Assembly (NCBI GenBank): GCA_023807065.1
Contig: JAJJLU010000010.1
Location: 1 to 64,000 of the forward strand
Reading direction: 5' to 3'
From: Isotricha intestinalis
Taxonomy: Eukaryota > Ciliophora > Litostomatea > Vestibuliferida > Isotrichidae
DNA: 64,000 bases
Position numbers and translations under genes: made by a program. Shown here one piece after another: positions 1 to 9,713 of this stretch (position 1 is the first letter of the stretch; every line of letters begins with the position of its first letter). The notes below the pieces were generated by a model, which worked only from the letters and a program-made list of their open reading frames with translations, searched no databases and was not told the DNA's origin.

Positions 1-32
1 CCCAATCCCCAATCCCCAATCCCCAATCCCCA
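1..32. repeat. Telomere, CCCCAAT repeats
   Basis: The window opens with a partial unit and then tandem 7-nt CCCCAAT units, ending in CCCC before an A-run. The G-rich strand therefore reads GGGGATT, running outward at the 5' end, which is the orientation of a left telomere. It differs from the Tetrahymena six-base and hypotrich eight-base repeats. Coding sequence begins about 215 bases inside, as expected for a compact ciliate macronuclear chromosome. Confidence 0.93.
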
Positions 33-246
33 AAAAATATTTTAATTAAAAATATATTCAATTAAAATATTAAAAACTAATTATTAAATTTAATATTTAA
101 TAAAATAATTAATATTAAAAATATTAAATTTTTTCAATTCTCATTATAAACAAATTTAAATATTATTTAATCAATAAAATAAAAAAAATTATTTTATAAA
201 AATTAATATATATAATTAATATTTTTATATTATTATTTTATTATTT
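33..246. other. Subtelomeric spacer
   Basis: This is nearly pure A/T sequence between the telomere and the stop codon of the first gene. I see no repeat array, no coding stretch and no RNA gene. It must hold the 3' untranslated region of the leftward gene, so transcription of that gene runs toward the chromosome end. Confidence 0.7.
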
Positions 247-3200
247 TTATTTTCCATTTTTTATTATTTTTTCAGCTTCTTCAATTAAAATTTCATTATC
301 AATAATTAAAATATTATCTTTTAAATCTTCTAATAATTTCTTTAAAATTTCTTTTTGATTTTTTGTTCCTTTTTCAAGATTTTTTTGAATATGATTTTTT
401 TTAATTTCTGAAAGACTTTTAATAACAAATTCACTTATTCTTTTATATTCTTTTTTAATATCTTTTATATCAATTACTTTTTTAAAATCATTATATAAAT
501 TATTAAATGTTGGAATATCAATATTTTCATTTTTTTTTAATTCATTTTCTATATTTTTTAATTCTATATATTTTTCATTTATTTTATTATTTTTTTCTAT
601 TACTTCATTTAAACTTTTTCTATTATTTATCATTGCTGTTTTTACTTTTTTTCTCTTTTCAATTAATTTCTTATTTAAATTTAATATTTGATTTTCATAA
701 TTTTTAAGATCTTCAGTAAATCTTTTATTTTTATTTTCTATTTGTTTATAATACTCAATATATCTTCCTTCAATTCTTTTTTTTTCATTTTCTCTTTCTT
801 CATCAGTTTTATAATTATTATTTTTATTTATTTTAGGAAGAGAACTTTCATTAATTTCAATTTTCATATTTTTATTTTCATTTTCATTATCATTAATTTT
901 TTGTATAATAACTCTATCTTGTATAGAATATAAATAAAAATTTTTCATAAATAAAGAATTATAACTATTAATTGTAGGAAGAAATTTTTTATTTAAATTA
1001 ACATTTTCTTTATTTTTTTCAACAAAATCATTTTCAGTATTCACTTTATTATTATTTTGATTAACATTATTATTTTTTGGTATTTTAGTAACTAATAATT
1101 TACTATCAGATTCAATAACAATGTTATTTTTATTTTTTCCAAAAATTAATTCATCTTCATCAGGTTCTAACATTTCTCCATTTTCATATTTTTTCATAAC
1201 AAAATATTTTTTTCTTGATAATTTTGCTTTTTCTGCTCTTCCAATCTCATTTTCTTCCCAACTTAATTTTATTTCATTTTCAAAATCTTCTTTTAAAGTA
1301 TTTTTAACAAATTGAATTGGTTCTGAAGAAAAAACTCCTATATTCCAATAAAAATCATTATTATATTCTTCTATATTTAATAAATATGAAGGTGCTTCAT
1401 ATGGATCTAATATACATTTTATTTTATATAAATTTGGAATTTCTGTTAATTTCTTATATGATAATGTTTTATATATTTCTCCTTTTAAACTTAAATTCCT
1501 TATTAATGTATGATTTACAAATTGCTTTTGAAATATTACTTTTTCACCTATTGAAAATTCAAATAACATATTTATTCCTTTTTTTATTTTTTGTAAAGGA
1601 GGTAATTCATTATTTTCTTCATTATTATTATTTTCATTATTATTATCTTCTAATTGATTATTATTATTAGAAACTTTAGGTCTATATTCTATATTAATAT
1701 CTAAAGTAGCTGATTCATTTTCAGTGGAAAATAATATTTCATCAAAAATAATTGAATTTCTATTTGGAATAAATTTTTCTCTTATGAAATATGGAGCTAT
1801 TAAATTAATTTGTTCTGTTAAAATATTTGAATTATCAAATAAAAGTTCTAAATTAATTTGATTTTCAGGAATATTATTTGGAGGTATTATTGATATTTCT
1901 ATATAATATAATTCACATTCTAAGAAATTTAATATTATATTATTTTTTGGAAATATCCTTTTTTTATGATTTGTTATTCCATTTATTAAAAATACATCTA
2001 TACAATTTTTAATTATTTTATTTTCAAAATCAATGAAATTAAAATATAATTTTACTTTTTTATTTTCTTCTTCTTCATTATTTGTATTTTTTTTATTATC
2101 TTCATTTAATTTAATTTGAATTCTTGTAAATAAATAATAAATATTTTTAGGTAAAATAGGATGATTAATAGTAAAAATTTTTTGAGTATATTTTTTAAAG
2201 TCATATAAAAATTTTGAATAAGAATAATTTTCTAATTGATGAATATTAGAAAAAAATTGTAATGTAAAACCAAAAGGTGTTAAACCACCTTTAATAACTA
2301 AATAATATTCTTTATCTTTAGATAAATTTTTTAATTCATAAACAGAAAATAATTTTTGTAATACTATTTTTTCTTTTTTTTCTAATTTTTTGTTTTGGAT
2401 TTCTCTATTAATACTATATATTTCTATTATTAATGTAAAATGAATAGAATCAAATTTACTTATTTTACTTTTATCTTTTATTATTTCAAAAGGTAAATTT
2501 GAACTTATTGATCTTTTATTTTTTTCACAATTTGGTTCAAATATAATAAATAAAGAATCTGAAAAATTTATTTTTTCTTCATTTTCATTTATAGTTTTTT
2601 TATCTTTTGATTCTTCTTTTAAAAGTGGTATTAAATGAATTATATTTGATGAATCTTTTTCTTCATAAATATTCTTTTCATAGTCATACCATATATTATC
2701 AATTAATAAATTATTTTTGAAAATAGTCATATTATTAATTAAAGAAAAATCAGAAAAATATTCCATTAAATTATCACATGTCATCCATGCTCCTTCTCTA
2801 AAATTATTATTATTTTCATTATTATTATTTTCATTATTGTTATTTTCATTATTATTATTATTTTCATTGTTAATATTATTATTAATATTATTATCATTAT
2901 TAATAGTATTATTATTATTAATAATTGTATTATTATTATTTATATTATTTTCATTTTTGTTCTCATCTATATTATTATTATTTTCTTCTTTTTTTTTTTC
3001 AGCATATAATAATTTCAAATAAAAATTTTTAGTCCAAAAATTAATTTCTCCTGTTTCATCATCTTTCCAAACTTTATTTAAAAAAGTATTTTTAAAATAA
3101 TTAACAGAAGGATATTTCAAATTATTAATAATTAAAAATTTTGCAGTTTGAATATGTTCATCATTAAATTCAGAATTAATTTGAAATGCTTTTTTCCCAT

Positions 3201-5025
3201 TAAAATCAATCATATTATTAGTAATTTTAAAAAGAAATAAATTTTGTCCATCTTGTCTAAATTCTCTTAATCTATTATGTAATTCAGCTTTTTGTTTTAA
3301 TCTTAAATCTTTTAATTGAGCTAAATAATTTTTTTTTTCTTGTCCATTCATTTGTTTAAATTTAATATTAAAATTTAATTTTAAATCATTAAAAGGAATT
3401 GGCTTTAATCTTTTCATATTAAAATTTCCACTTTGAAATAATTCTATTATTGAATATGCTATATTACAATAAATTCCATTTTCTAATTTTTTATTTGTTT
3501 TATTTATTATTATTGTTTCTTTATTTTTTAATGTTTCTAAAGGAGAAAAATAATTAAAATGTTTTGTGCTAAAAATATCTGGAAGATCATATGAAGAAAT
3601 ATTACTTATTTTTTTATTTTTGAATTTATTTAATAACTTATTACTTTCATTATTATTATTATCATTATTATTATTTTCATTTTTGTTATTTAAATTATTT
3701 TTATATTTTTCTAATAAATGTATTGAGTTTATATTTGGACTTTTTATATTTCTTTCTGTTTGAAATTGAGGTTTTATTTTTAATGCTCTCTCAGAATAAA
3801 CATATTTTACTAATTTAGAATTGTCTTTTTCTGTTTTTTCTTTTGGAATATGATAGCCAATTAAAATAGAATTTTTAGCAGAATTCATATCATTCTTAAA
3901 TAATAAATCTTTAATATATTCTTTGATTTCTGAATAATTATCATCACAATCTTTTTCTTCATTTTCATCATTATTATCATTATTTAAATTATATTTTTGG
4001 TTATTATCTTCAATCAAAGAATAGATAACTTGTTTATCAATATTATATCCAAAATAACCAGTTAAAGCATAAAAAGGAGAAAGATCATAATTTTCTTCAT
4101 TTTCAAAATAATCATTTCTATATTTATAAGAAAATAATTTAATAATAGCTTTAGTTAAAATCCAAGGCCAAATTTCACATAAATTTTCACATTGAGGAAA
4201 ATAACATTCATAAGTTTTTTTATCACAAGGAAATTTATCATCAATTTCAATTTTCCTAAATTTTCCCATGTGAAATAATTTAACCCAATATTTTCCACTT
4301 GAATTATATATTGGAAATCCTTCTTCATTTTGAGGATAAATTCTTTTTATAAATTCTTTTTCATTTATATTATTATCTATTATTACTTGAAATAAACTTC
4401 CAATCCATTTTAAATAATTACAATAATATCTTTTTAAATTTATATTTGAAGGTTCTTTTTTTTCATTATTTATTATTGTTATTTCATATTCTAATTCATT
4501 TATTTTTTTCTCTATTTTTTTTTCATTTTTATCTAATTTCATTTCTGATAAATTGTTAACTAAATTTTTTCCTGTTCCAAAATCAATCGAATATCTATAA
4601 TTTATATTATTATTATCTTTTCTTGTAGAATTTATTTTTTTTGCTATATAATTAAAATTCTTATCAGGTAATTCTTTTCTAATTAATTTAATTAATTGTT
4701 GTTGTTTAATTATTTCTTCAGGTCTTTCCCAAATTATATTATTAAATGTTTCTTTTCTTACTGAATAAGGAAAAATTAAAAGATTATTATCATTATCATT
4801 AAATGTATTTTCACTTTGAAAATTATAATTATTAATTTCTTCTTCCGAAGGAAATTCTTCAAATGGTGTATTTGGAATAATAAAAGGAGAATATTCTAAA
4901 TTTGATTCTTCTGGAAATATTATTTGATTTTGTTCTCTAATATTTATTTCTTTTATACATGATGGAATGTAATCTTTTATATTTTTATTTGATTTTTTAA
5001 AACATATATCTAAGTTCTTACTCAT
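247..5025 (-). CDS. ADGB: Androglobin-like calpain-domain protein, globin apparently missing
   Basis: A 1592-aa protein resembling androglobin, a ciliary/flagellar protein with an N-terminal calpain-like domain. Androglobin hallmarks occur in order: a W-E-R-P motif near residue 99; YWVKLF with GKFRKIEIDD at about 246-263; EIWPWILTKAIIKL at 284-297; ALTGYFG at 320-326; and KLSWEENEIGRAEKAKLSRK at about 1253-1272, followed by a C-terminal coiled coil. No calpain QGxxGDCW active-site segment is visible, so proteolysis is unlikely. Between the region holding LVIKGGLTPFGF and the one starting INHPILPKNIYYL only some 30 residues remain. Animal androglobin carries its permuted globin and IQ motif there. 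An Asn-rich tract lies at about residues 688-743. The start ATG is the first in frame, with AT-rich leader upstream. It is divergently oriented to the next gene. Family assignment rests on remembered motif order, not an alignment. Confidence 0.8.
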   Translation of the reverse strand: MSKNLDICFKKSNKNIKDYIPSCIKEINIREQNQIIFPEESNLEYSPFIIPNTPFEEFPSEEEINNYNFQSENTFNDNDNNLLIFPYSVRKETFNNIIWERPEEIIKQQQLIKLIRKELPDKNFNYIAKKINSTRKDNNNINYRYSIDFGTGKNLVNNLSEMKLDKNEKKIEKKINELEYEITIINNEKKEPSNINLKRYYCNYLKWIGSLFQVIIDNNINEKEFIKRIYPQNEEGFPIYNSSGKYWVKLFHMGKFRKIEIDDKFPCDKKTYECYFPQCENLCEIWPWILTKAIIKLFSYKYRNDYFENEENYDLSPFYALTGYFGYNIDKQVIYSLIEDNNQKYNLNNDNNDENEEKDCDDNYSEIKEYIKDLLFKNDMNSAKNSILIGYHIPKEKTEKDNSKLVKYVYSERALKIKPQFQTERNIKSPNINSIHLLEKYKNNLNNKNENNNNDNNNNESNKLLNKFKNKKISNISSYDLPDIFSTKHFNYFSPLETLKNKETIIINKTNKKLENGIYCNIAYSIIELFQSGNFNMKRLKPIPFNDLKLNFNIKFKQMNGQEKKNYLAQLKDLRLKQKAELHNRLREFRQDGQNLFLFKITNNMIDFNGKKAFQINSEFNDEHIQTAKFLIINNLKYPSVNYFKNTFLNKVWKDDETGEINFWTKNFYLKLLYAEKKKEENNNNIDENKNENNINNNNTIINNNNTINNDNNINNNINNENNNNNENNNNENNNNENNNNFREGAWMTCDNLMEYFSDFSLINNMTIFKNNLLIDNIWYDYEKNIYEEKDSSNIIHLIPLLKEESKDKKTINENEEKINFSDSLFIIFEPNCEKNKRSISSNLPFEIIKDKSKISKFDSIHFTLIIEIYSINREIQNKKLEKKEKIVLQKLFSVYELKNLSKDKEYYLVIKGGLTPFGFTLQFFSNIHQLENYSYSKFLYDFKKYTQKIFTINHPILPKNIYYLFTRIQIKLNEDNKKNTNNEEEENKKVKLYFNFIDFENKIIKNCIDVFLINGITNHKKRIFPKNNIILNFLECELYYIEISIIPPNNIPENQINLELLFDNSNILTEQINLIAPYFIREKFIPNRNSIIFDEILFSTENESATLDINIEYRPKVSNNNNQLEDNNNENNNNEENNELPPLQKIKKGINMLFEFSIGEKVIFQKQFVNHTLIRNLSLKGEIYKTLSYKKLTEIPNLYKIKCILDPYEAPSYLLNIEEYNNDFYWNIGVFSSEPIQFVKNTLKEDFENEIKLSWEENEIGRAEKAKLSRKKYFVMKKYENGEMLEPDEDELIFGKNKNNIVIESDSKLLVTKIPKNNNVNQNNNKVNTENDFVEKNKENVNLNKKFLPTINSYNSLFMKNFYLYSIQDRVIIQKINDNENENKNMKIEINESSLPKINKNNNYKTDEERENEKKRIEGRYIEYYKQIENKNKRFTEDLKNYENQILNLNKKLIEKRKKVKTAMINNRKSLNEVIEKNNKINEKYIELKNIENELKKNENIDIPTFNNLYNDFKKVIDIKDIKKEYKRISEFVIKSLSEIKKNHIQKNLEKGTKNQKEILKKLLEDLKDNILIIDNEILIEEAEKIIKNGK

Positions 5026-5294
5026 TATTTAAGTTATATTTTTTTTTTCAATTTTTTATTTTTTTTTAATTGTTTTTTTTTTTTTATTTAATTAATTTAA
5101 TTAAAATAAAATGAATTATCATATTAATTTAATCCCTTATCTTCATTAATTGATTAATACTGAATTTAAACTTGATTTAAAAGAATAAAATGCCCTTTAT
5201 ATATTTTTATTAATTTTTTTTATTTTCTTCTATAATTAAATTTAAAAAAATAAATTTATTACCAAAAAAAAGATATTATAAATAACTTAAAAAA
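5026..5294. promoter_or_regulatory. Divergent intergenic region
   Basis: This 269-nt A/T-rich spacer separates the start codons of the leftward androglobin-like gene and the rightward PUF-like gene, so both promoters must lie in it. I see no defined motif, only long A and T runs. Confidence 0.4.
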
Positions 5295-6206
5295 ATGATA
5301 GTCTATTGGTGTAAATCAAAAAAAAAAAAAGATAAAAATAACGAAGAAGAAAACAAAATATTTCCAAAAATAAACAAAGCACAAAATAAAAATAATATAA
5401 TTCAACCTAAATTATTAAATAACGAAGAAATAATATATGATTCACAAATAGAATCAAAAAATTATTCTTTTATTTCTCAAGATTCAAATAGTATATTAAA
5501 TATATTTGAAACTGAAACAAACAAATCAAGTTCTTTAGATTTATCAAATAAATCAGAAAAAAAAAATAATAGTTTAAATGAAATAAAAATAAATTTTGAA
5601 TTATTAAATTTTGAAGAAAAAGAAAAGTTTATTAAAAAAGAATTTTTTGAAAAAATTGAAAATAATAAAATAACAAATAATTCAACAGCAATATTTTTAA
5701 TTTTAATGAAACTTTGTAATAAAAGTGAGTACTTATTAAATATTATATATAATTGTGTCATAGGTAATTTTTTAAAAATTGTATTAAGTAAATATAATTA
5801 TATATTTTTCAATGAAATTTATGATATTTTTAATCATGATCAAATTAATAATTTTATTCAAGAAATTATAAAAAATTTTCCAATTTTAATTAAAGATAAA
5901 AATGGCTTTCAAGTTATTTTATTTTTTATTATGAAAAAAAATATAGAAATTATTAATTTCTGTCTTTATATTTCTTTACAATTTTTTCTTCAATATTCTT
6001 TTGATTTATATTCTTCTCAAATTATTTGTTCATTATATTCTTTAAATAATGATTATATTAGTCATCAATTAAATATTAAATTAATTCAAAATATTAAATT
6101 TATTGTTCAAAATCAAAATGGAAATAAAATTATTTCTTTTGCAAAACAATTTTCAAATCAAAAAGATAATTTATTTATTGAACAAATATTAAGTTCAATT
6201 GTTTAA
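5295..6206 (+). CDS. Hypothetical protein, possible divergent Pumilio (PUF) repeats
   Basis: A 303-aa protein. The first ~100 residues are Lys/Asn/Ser-rich and probably disordered. The C-terminal two thirds are helical and show spaced segments such as LIKDKNGFQVILFFIMKK and IVQNQNGNKIISFAKQFS. These resemble the D-x-x-G-x-x-V/I core of PUF RNA-binding repeats. If so, it would bind mRNA 3' UTRs in the cytoplasm. The repeats are too degenerate to count confidently, and another alpha-solenoid is equally possible. It starts at the first ATG after the divergent spacer and ends with TAA. Confidence 0.5.
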   Translation: MIVYWCKSKKKKDKNNEEENKIFPKINKAQNKNNIIQPKLLNNEEIIYDSQIESKNYSFISQDSNSILNIFETETNKSSSLDLSNKSEKKNNSLNEIKINFELLNFEEKEKFIKKEFFEKIENNKITNNSTAIFLILMKLCNKSEYLLNIIYNCVIGNFLKIVLSKYNYIFFNEIYDIFNHDQINNFIQEIIKNFPILIKDKNGFQVILFFIMKKNIEIINFCLYISLQFFLQYSFDLYSSQIICSLYSLNNDYISHQLNIKLIQNIKFIVQNQNGNKIISFAKQFSNQKDNLFIEQILSSIV

Positions 6207-6462
6207 TAATGTTGAAATAATAGATTTTTATAAATTTATTTATAACATAAAGTGAAATTAAAGTATTAATTTATTAATTCAAATAATGAATTATAAATAA
6301 CTTTTAATTGTAATATAATATTATTTGCAAATTTTTCAAATAAGTTTAAAAACATTGTAATGAATTAAATGTATTTAATACTATTAAACATATCTTTTTA
6401 ATAATTTTATTAAACTTTTTTTTTATAAATAAAAAAAAAATAAATTAAAAAAAAATAGAATA

Positions 6463-7926
6463 ATGCTTATAAATAAAATTTTAAAACCATTTTTTCAATT
6501 AAACTCGAATTTCTATTCAACAATAACTTCATCAAAACAATTAATAAATATTTCAAATTTAAAATATCCTTTTTATAAATATAATAAAAGTGAAATAGAA
6601 AACGGAATAAAAATATGTACAATAGAAATTCCAGAATCAAAAATATCAAATATAGGAATATATATAAATTCAGGTTCAAAAAACGAAAAAAAAGAAGAAA
6701 AAGGAGTTTCTCACTTTTTAGAACATATATTATTTAAAGGAACTAAAAATATATCAAAAGAAAAATTTGAAAAAATAATTGAACAATCAGGTTCAAATAT
6801 AAATGCTTATACAAGTAGAGAGCATACATTATTTTCAATCGAATTTTTTCCTAAAAATTTAAAAGATAATATTTATTTATTAAATGAAATGATTAAAAAT
6901 CCTTTAATGACAAATGAATCAATTGAAGAAGAAAAAAAAACTATTAAAGCTGAACTTTTAAATTTTTTTAGTCAATCTGCTTTAGAAAATCCTTTTAATT
7001 TAATTAATGAATTTGGTCATTGTATTTCTTTTGGTTTTAATAATTTAATGGGAAGACCTATTTTAGGAGATTTAAATGATATTAATAATATTAATAGAAA
7101 TAGTATACTTGATTATTACAATAGAAATTATTATGGAAATAATTTTATTATTGTTGGAAGTGGAAATTTAAAACATGATATTTTTGTTAATTACATTAAA
7201 GAATTTTTTGGTTCTTTTAAAAAAAATAATGATAAGAATTATAATGAGAAAAATATTGTTAAATTTAATAATGATAAATTATTTGTTCATTTATATAAAA
7301 CTCCTTTTTTAGGGATTGGAATTTTTTTTGAAGCTCCTAATTATAATAATAAAGATTATTATAATTTTATTTTATTAGAAAAATTATTTAGTGAATATAA
7401 TGGAATTGAAAATAATATTTTATATTCAAGAAATAATAATAATGCTTTAGAATTTATTTTTTCTAAATATCCAAATATTTTAAAATTTAAATCTTTTTAT
7501 AATCCATATAAAGAAATTGGAATTTTTGGAATGCTTTTTTTAACTAATGGAATATTTATTAATGGATGTGAAAATTTAATTAATTTTATTTTAAAAATTT
7601 ATAGTAAAGAAATAAGTGAAATTGAAATTGAAAGAGCGAAAAATAAATTTATTTATGATTTATTAAATATTCAATCACCTAATGATTATTTGCAATTAAT
7701 AGGAATTCAAATGTTATATTTTAATCAAATTATTTCTAAATATGATTTAGCTAAAAAAATTTCAAAAATAAATTCTAAAGATTTAAGCAATTGTATTTAT
7801 AAATATTTTATTAATAAAAAACCTTCTGTTGTTTATTATGGACCAACAAATTTTAATTTCCCTCAAAACTCATATTACTCAAATAAAATAAAGGAAAATT
7901 TATTATCAAATTCATTTAAAATATAA
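6463..7926 (+). CDS. Mitochondrial/hydrogenosomal processing peptidase, beta-type (M16)
   Basis: A 487-aa M16 metallopeptidase that removes targeting presequences from imported organelle proteins. The inverted zinc motif HFLEH lies at residues 84-88. The third ligand E164 (in IKAELLNF) follows exactly 76 residues later, matching the HxxEH-x76-E pattern of active beta-MPP. LMGRPILGDLNDI is the conserved segment after the metal site. The alpha-MPP glycine-rich loop is absent. Residues 1-24 have few acidic residues and are Ser/Phe/Lys-rich, as expected for an organelle leader. The usual partner is an alpha subunit, which is not in this window, although hydrogenosomal enzymes can be simplified. 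In an anaerobic ciliate this would act in hydrogenosomes; that location is inferred. Confidence 0.9.
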   Translation: MLINKILKPFFQLNSNFYSTITSSKQLINISNLKYPFYKYNKSEIENGIKICTIEIPESKISNIGIYINSGSKNEKKEEKGVSHFLEHILFKGTKNISKEKFEKIIEQSGSNINAYTSREHTLFSIEFFPKNLKDNIYLLNEMIKNPLMTNESIEEEKKTIKAELLNFFSQSALENPFNLINEFGHCISFGFNNLMGRPILGDLNDINNINRNSILDYYNRNYYGNNFIIVGSGNLKHDIFVNYIKEFFGSFKKNNDKNYNEKNIVKFNNDKLFVHLYKTPFLGIGIFFEAPNYNNKDYYNFILLEKLFSEYNGIENNILYSRNNNNALEFIFSKYPNILKFKSFYNPYKEIGIFGMLFLTNGIFINGCENLINFILKIYSKEISEIEIERAKNKFIYDLLNIQSPNDYLQLIGIQMLYFNQIISKYDLAKKISKINSKDLSNCIYKYFINKKPSVVYYGPTNFNFPQNSYYSNKIKENLLSNSFKI

Positions 7927-7999
7927 AATTAAAAAAGATAAAATACCTAAAAATTTTCCATTTTTAAAAATTAAATTGAAAATAAATTAAAAAGTAATT

Positions 8000-8167
8000 T
8001 TATTCTTCAATATCCTTTAATTTATTGTTAAAATCATTATCTTTGTTATTACTAATGAAAAATTTTATCATTATTATTTTAATTATAATAAAAAGAAATA
8101 AATGAAAAAATACAATATAAAAAGCAAAAAAAAATAATAATAAAAATAAAAAAAATAAATTATTCAT
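8000..8167 (-). CDS. Possible 55-aa membrane microprotein
   Basis: A short open frame begins at ATG 8167, overlapping the last codons of the coiled-coil gene by 8 nt, and ends in TAA. It would encode about 32 hydrophobic residues (Phe/Leu/Ile with one His) and a polar tail reading ISNNKDNDFNNKLKDIEE. A single-pass tail-anchor-like layout is plausible. However, 3' flanks on this strand are T-rich and give hydrophobic frames by chance, and overlap with an upstream stop is odd in a eukaryote. It may simply be 3' UTR. Confidence 0.22.
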   Translation of the reverse strand: MNNLFFLFLLLFFFAFYIVFFHLFLFIIIKIIMIKFFISNNKDNDFNNKLKDIEE

Positions 8168-9506
8168 TTAAAATTTTTTTCATCAAAGCAGTAATTTCTT
8201 TTAAATTTTCTTCTTCAGGATCATTAACAGAGATTAAATTTTTATAGCTTAAATTATTATCTAAATTAAAAGAAGTATCTTCAACTTTTCTTTGATAAAC
8301 ATTATTAATTTTAGGTAAAAAAGTTGCTTGTGTAGGACTATTTTTCATAATTTTCTTATGTTTAATAGAAATATCATTTTGAGAAGAAGAAACTTTCATT
8401 GATTTTTCATTTTTTAAAGAAGTAATAAATTTTCTTAATAAACTTATTTCTTGTTCTTTTTCATATAAAAGAACTTTAGAATTTTTTTCTTCATTTAATT
8501 TCTTGTTTAATTTATCTTGCAAATTTCTAATTGTTTTTTTATGTTCTTCAATAACTTTAATAATAGATAAATAAGCTTTATCTAATTGTTTATATTTAAT
8601 ATTTTTATCTTGAATTTCTTCATTTAATTCATTTATTTCATTTTCTAAATTTTTTATTGTATTTTCTTGTTTATTAACAAAATTTTCCATTTCTATTTTG
8701 TTTTTTAATAAATTATCAAATTTTTCTCTATAAATTTTTAATTCTTCTTCAGTTGATTTTTGTCTTTCATTTTCTTCTTCAAATATATTTAATTTTTTTT
8801 GTAATTGTTCATTTATATTTAAAGCATTTTTTAATAATTTTGATTTTGATTCTAATTTACTATATATATCATTATCTAGTCTTTCTTTTAATTGAATTAC
8901 ACTTTCTTTTAAATTTGATAATTTTTCTTTTAGTTTTTTATTTTCTTCTTCTAATATTACTTTTTTTTCATTTGTTTCATTTAATGAATTTAATTTTACT
9001 ATATTTTCTTCTTTTTCTTTTTCTTGCTTTAATATTATTTTATTCTTTTCTTCATTTTCTTCTTTTAATTTTTTTACTTCTTCTTCTAAAGATAAATTAT
9101 TTGCTTTTAATAATAATATTTCATTGTTTAATTTTATGATTTCTTCGTTTAATTTATTTATATTTAAATTTACTTCTTCTTCTTTTTTTTTTATATTTTC
9201 TTCTTCTTCTTTTTTTTCTTCTTCATTATTATTTTCTATATTATCATTTTCTTTATTTTCATTTTCTTCTTTTTTTTCTTCTTCATTTTCTTCTTTTTCT
9301 TCTTTTTCATTTTCTTCTTTTTCTTCTTCTTCGTTATTATTATTTTCTTCTTCTTCATTATTCTTATTTTCTTCTTCTTCGTTATTATTATTTTCTTCTT
9401 CTTCATTATTCTTATTTTCTTCTTCTTCATTATTCTTATTTTCTTCTTCTTCATTTTTCTTATTTTCTTCTTCTTCATCTTCATTTTTTTCTTTTTCTTG
9501 AATCAC
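8160..9506 (-). CDS. Glu/Asn-repeat coiled-coil protein
   Basis: A 448-aa protein in two parts. Residues ~10-100 are an acidic low-complexity tract built from an 8-residue unit (EEEENKNN and variants), later drifting to EEKEENE. Residues ~105-360 form a long heptad-rich coiled coil with Leu/Ile spacing (for example ENTIKNLENEINELNEEIQ). The C-terminal ~90 residues are Ser/Asn-rich. There is no signal peptide or membrane segment. It is probably a cytoskeletal or scaffold protein; the family is not recognised. The opposite strand of the repeat gives a Ser/Phe frame that is only a shadow. It lies convergent with the processing peptidase gene. Confidence 0.8.
   Translation of the reverse strand: MIQEKEKNEDEEEENKKNEEEENKNNEEEENKNNEEEENNNNEEEENKNNEEEENNNNEEEEKEENEKEEKEENEEEKKEENENKENDNIENNNEEEKKEEEENIKKKEEEVNLNINKLNEEIIKLNNEILLLKANNLSLEEEVKKLKEENEEKNKIILKQEKEKEENIVKLNSLNETNEKKVILEEENKKLKEKLSNLKESVIQLKERLDNDIYSKLESKSKLLKNALNINEQLQKKLNIFEEENERQKSTEEELKIYREKFDNLLKNKIEMENFVNKQENTIKNLENEINELNEEIQDKNIKYKQLDKAYLSIIKVIEEHKKTIRNLQDKLNKKLNEEKNSKVLLYEKEQEISLLRKFITSLKNEKSMKVSSSQNDISIKHKKIMKNSPTQATFLPKINNVYQRKVEDTSFNLDNNLSYKNLISVNDPEEENLKEITALMKKILNE
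9240..9480. repeat. Tandem 24-nt repeat encoding EEEENKNN
   Basis: The plus strand repeats a TTCTTCTTCTTCATTATT-type block about every 24 nt, with variants. It encodes the N-terminal acidic array of the coiled-coil protein and stays in frame throughout, so copy number can change without breaking the gene. Confidence 0.85.
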
Positions 9507-9713
9507 TTTTTCTTGTTCATTATTTTCCTTTTTAAATTATAAAATATAATTTATACCATTTTTTTTTCTGTTATATTTTATTAATTTAAAACATTTTTTG
9601 TTTAGATCATAAAAAAAATATAAATTATTAAATAAAACTATGCAATAAATAGAAAAAACATTAAAAATATTTTTTCACTATAATAAATTAATATTCTAAT
9701 TATTTTTAATAAA

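Noticed and set aside
9124..9501. Plus-strand 125-codon Ser/Phe-rich frame
   Set aside because: It is the exact antisense of the Glu-rich repeat (TTC/TCT for GAA/AGA); the minus-strand frame is longer and has a coherent coiled coil.
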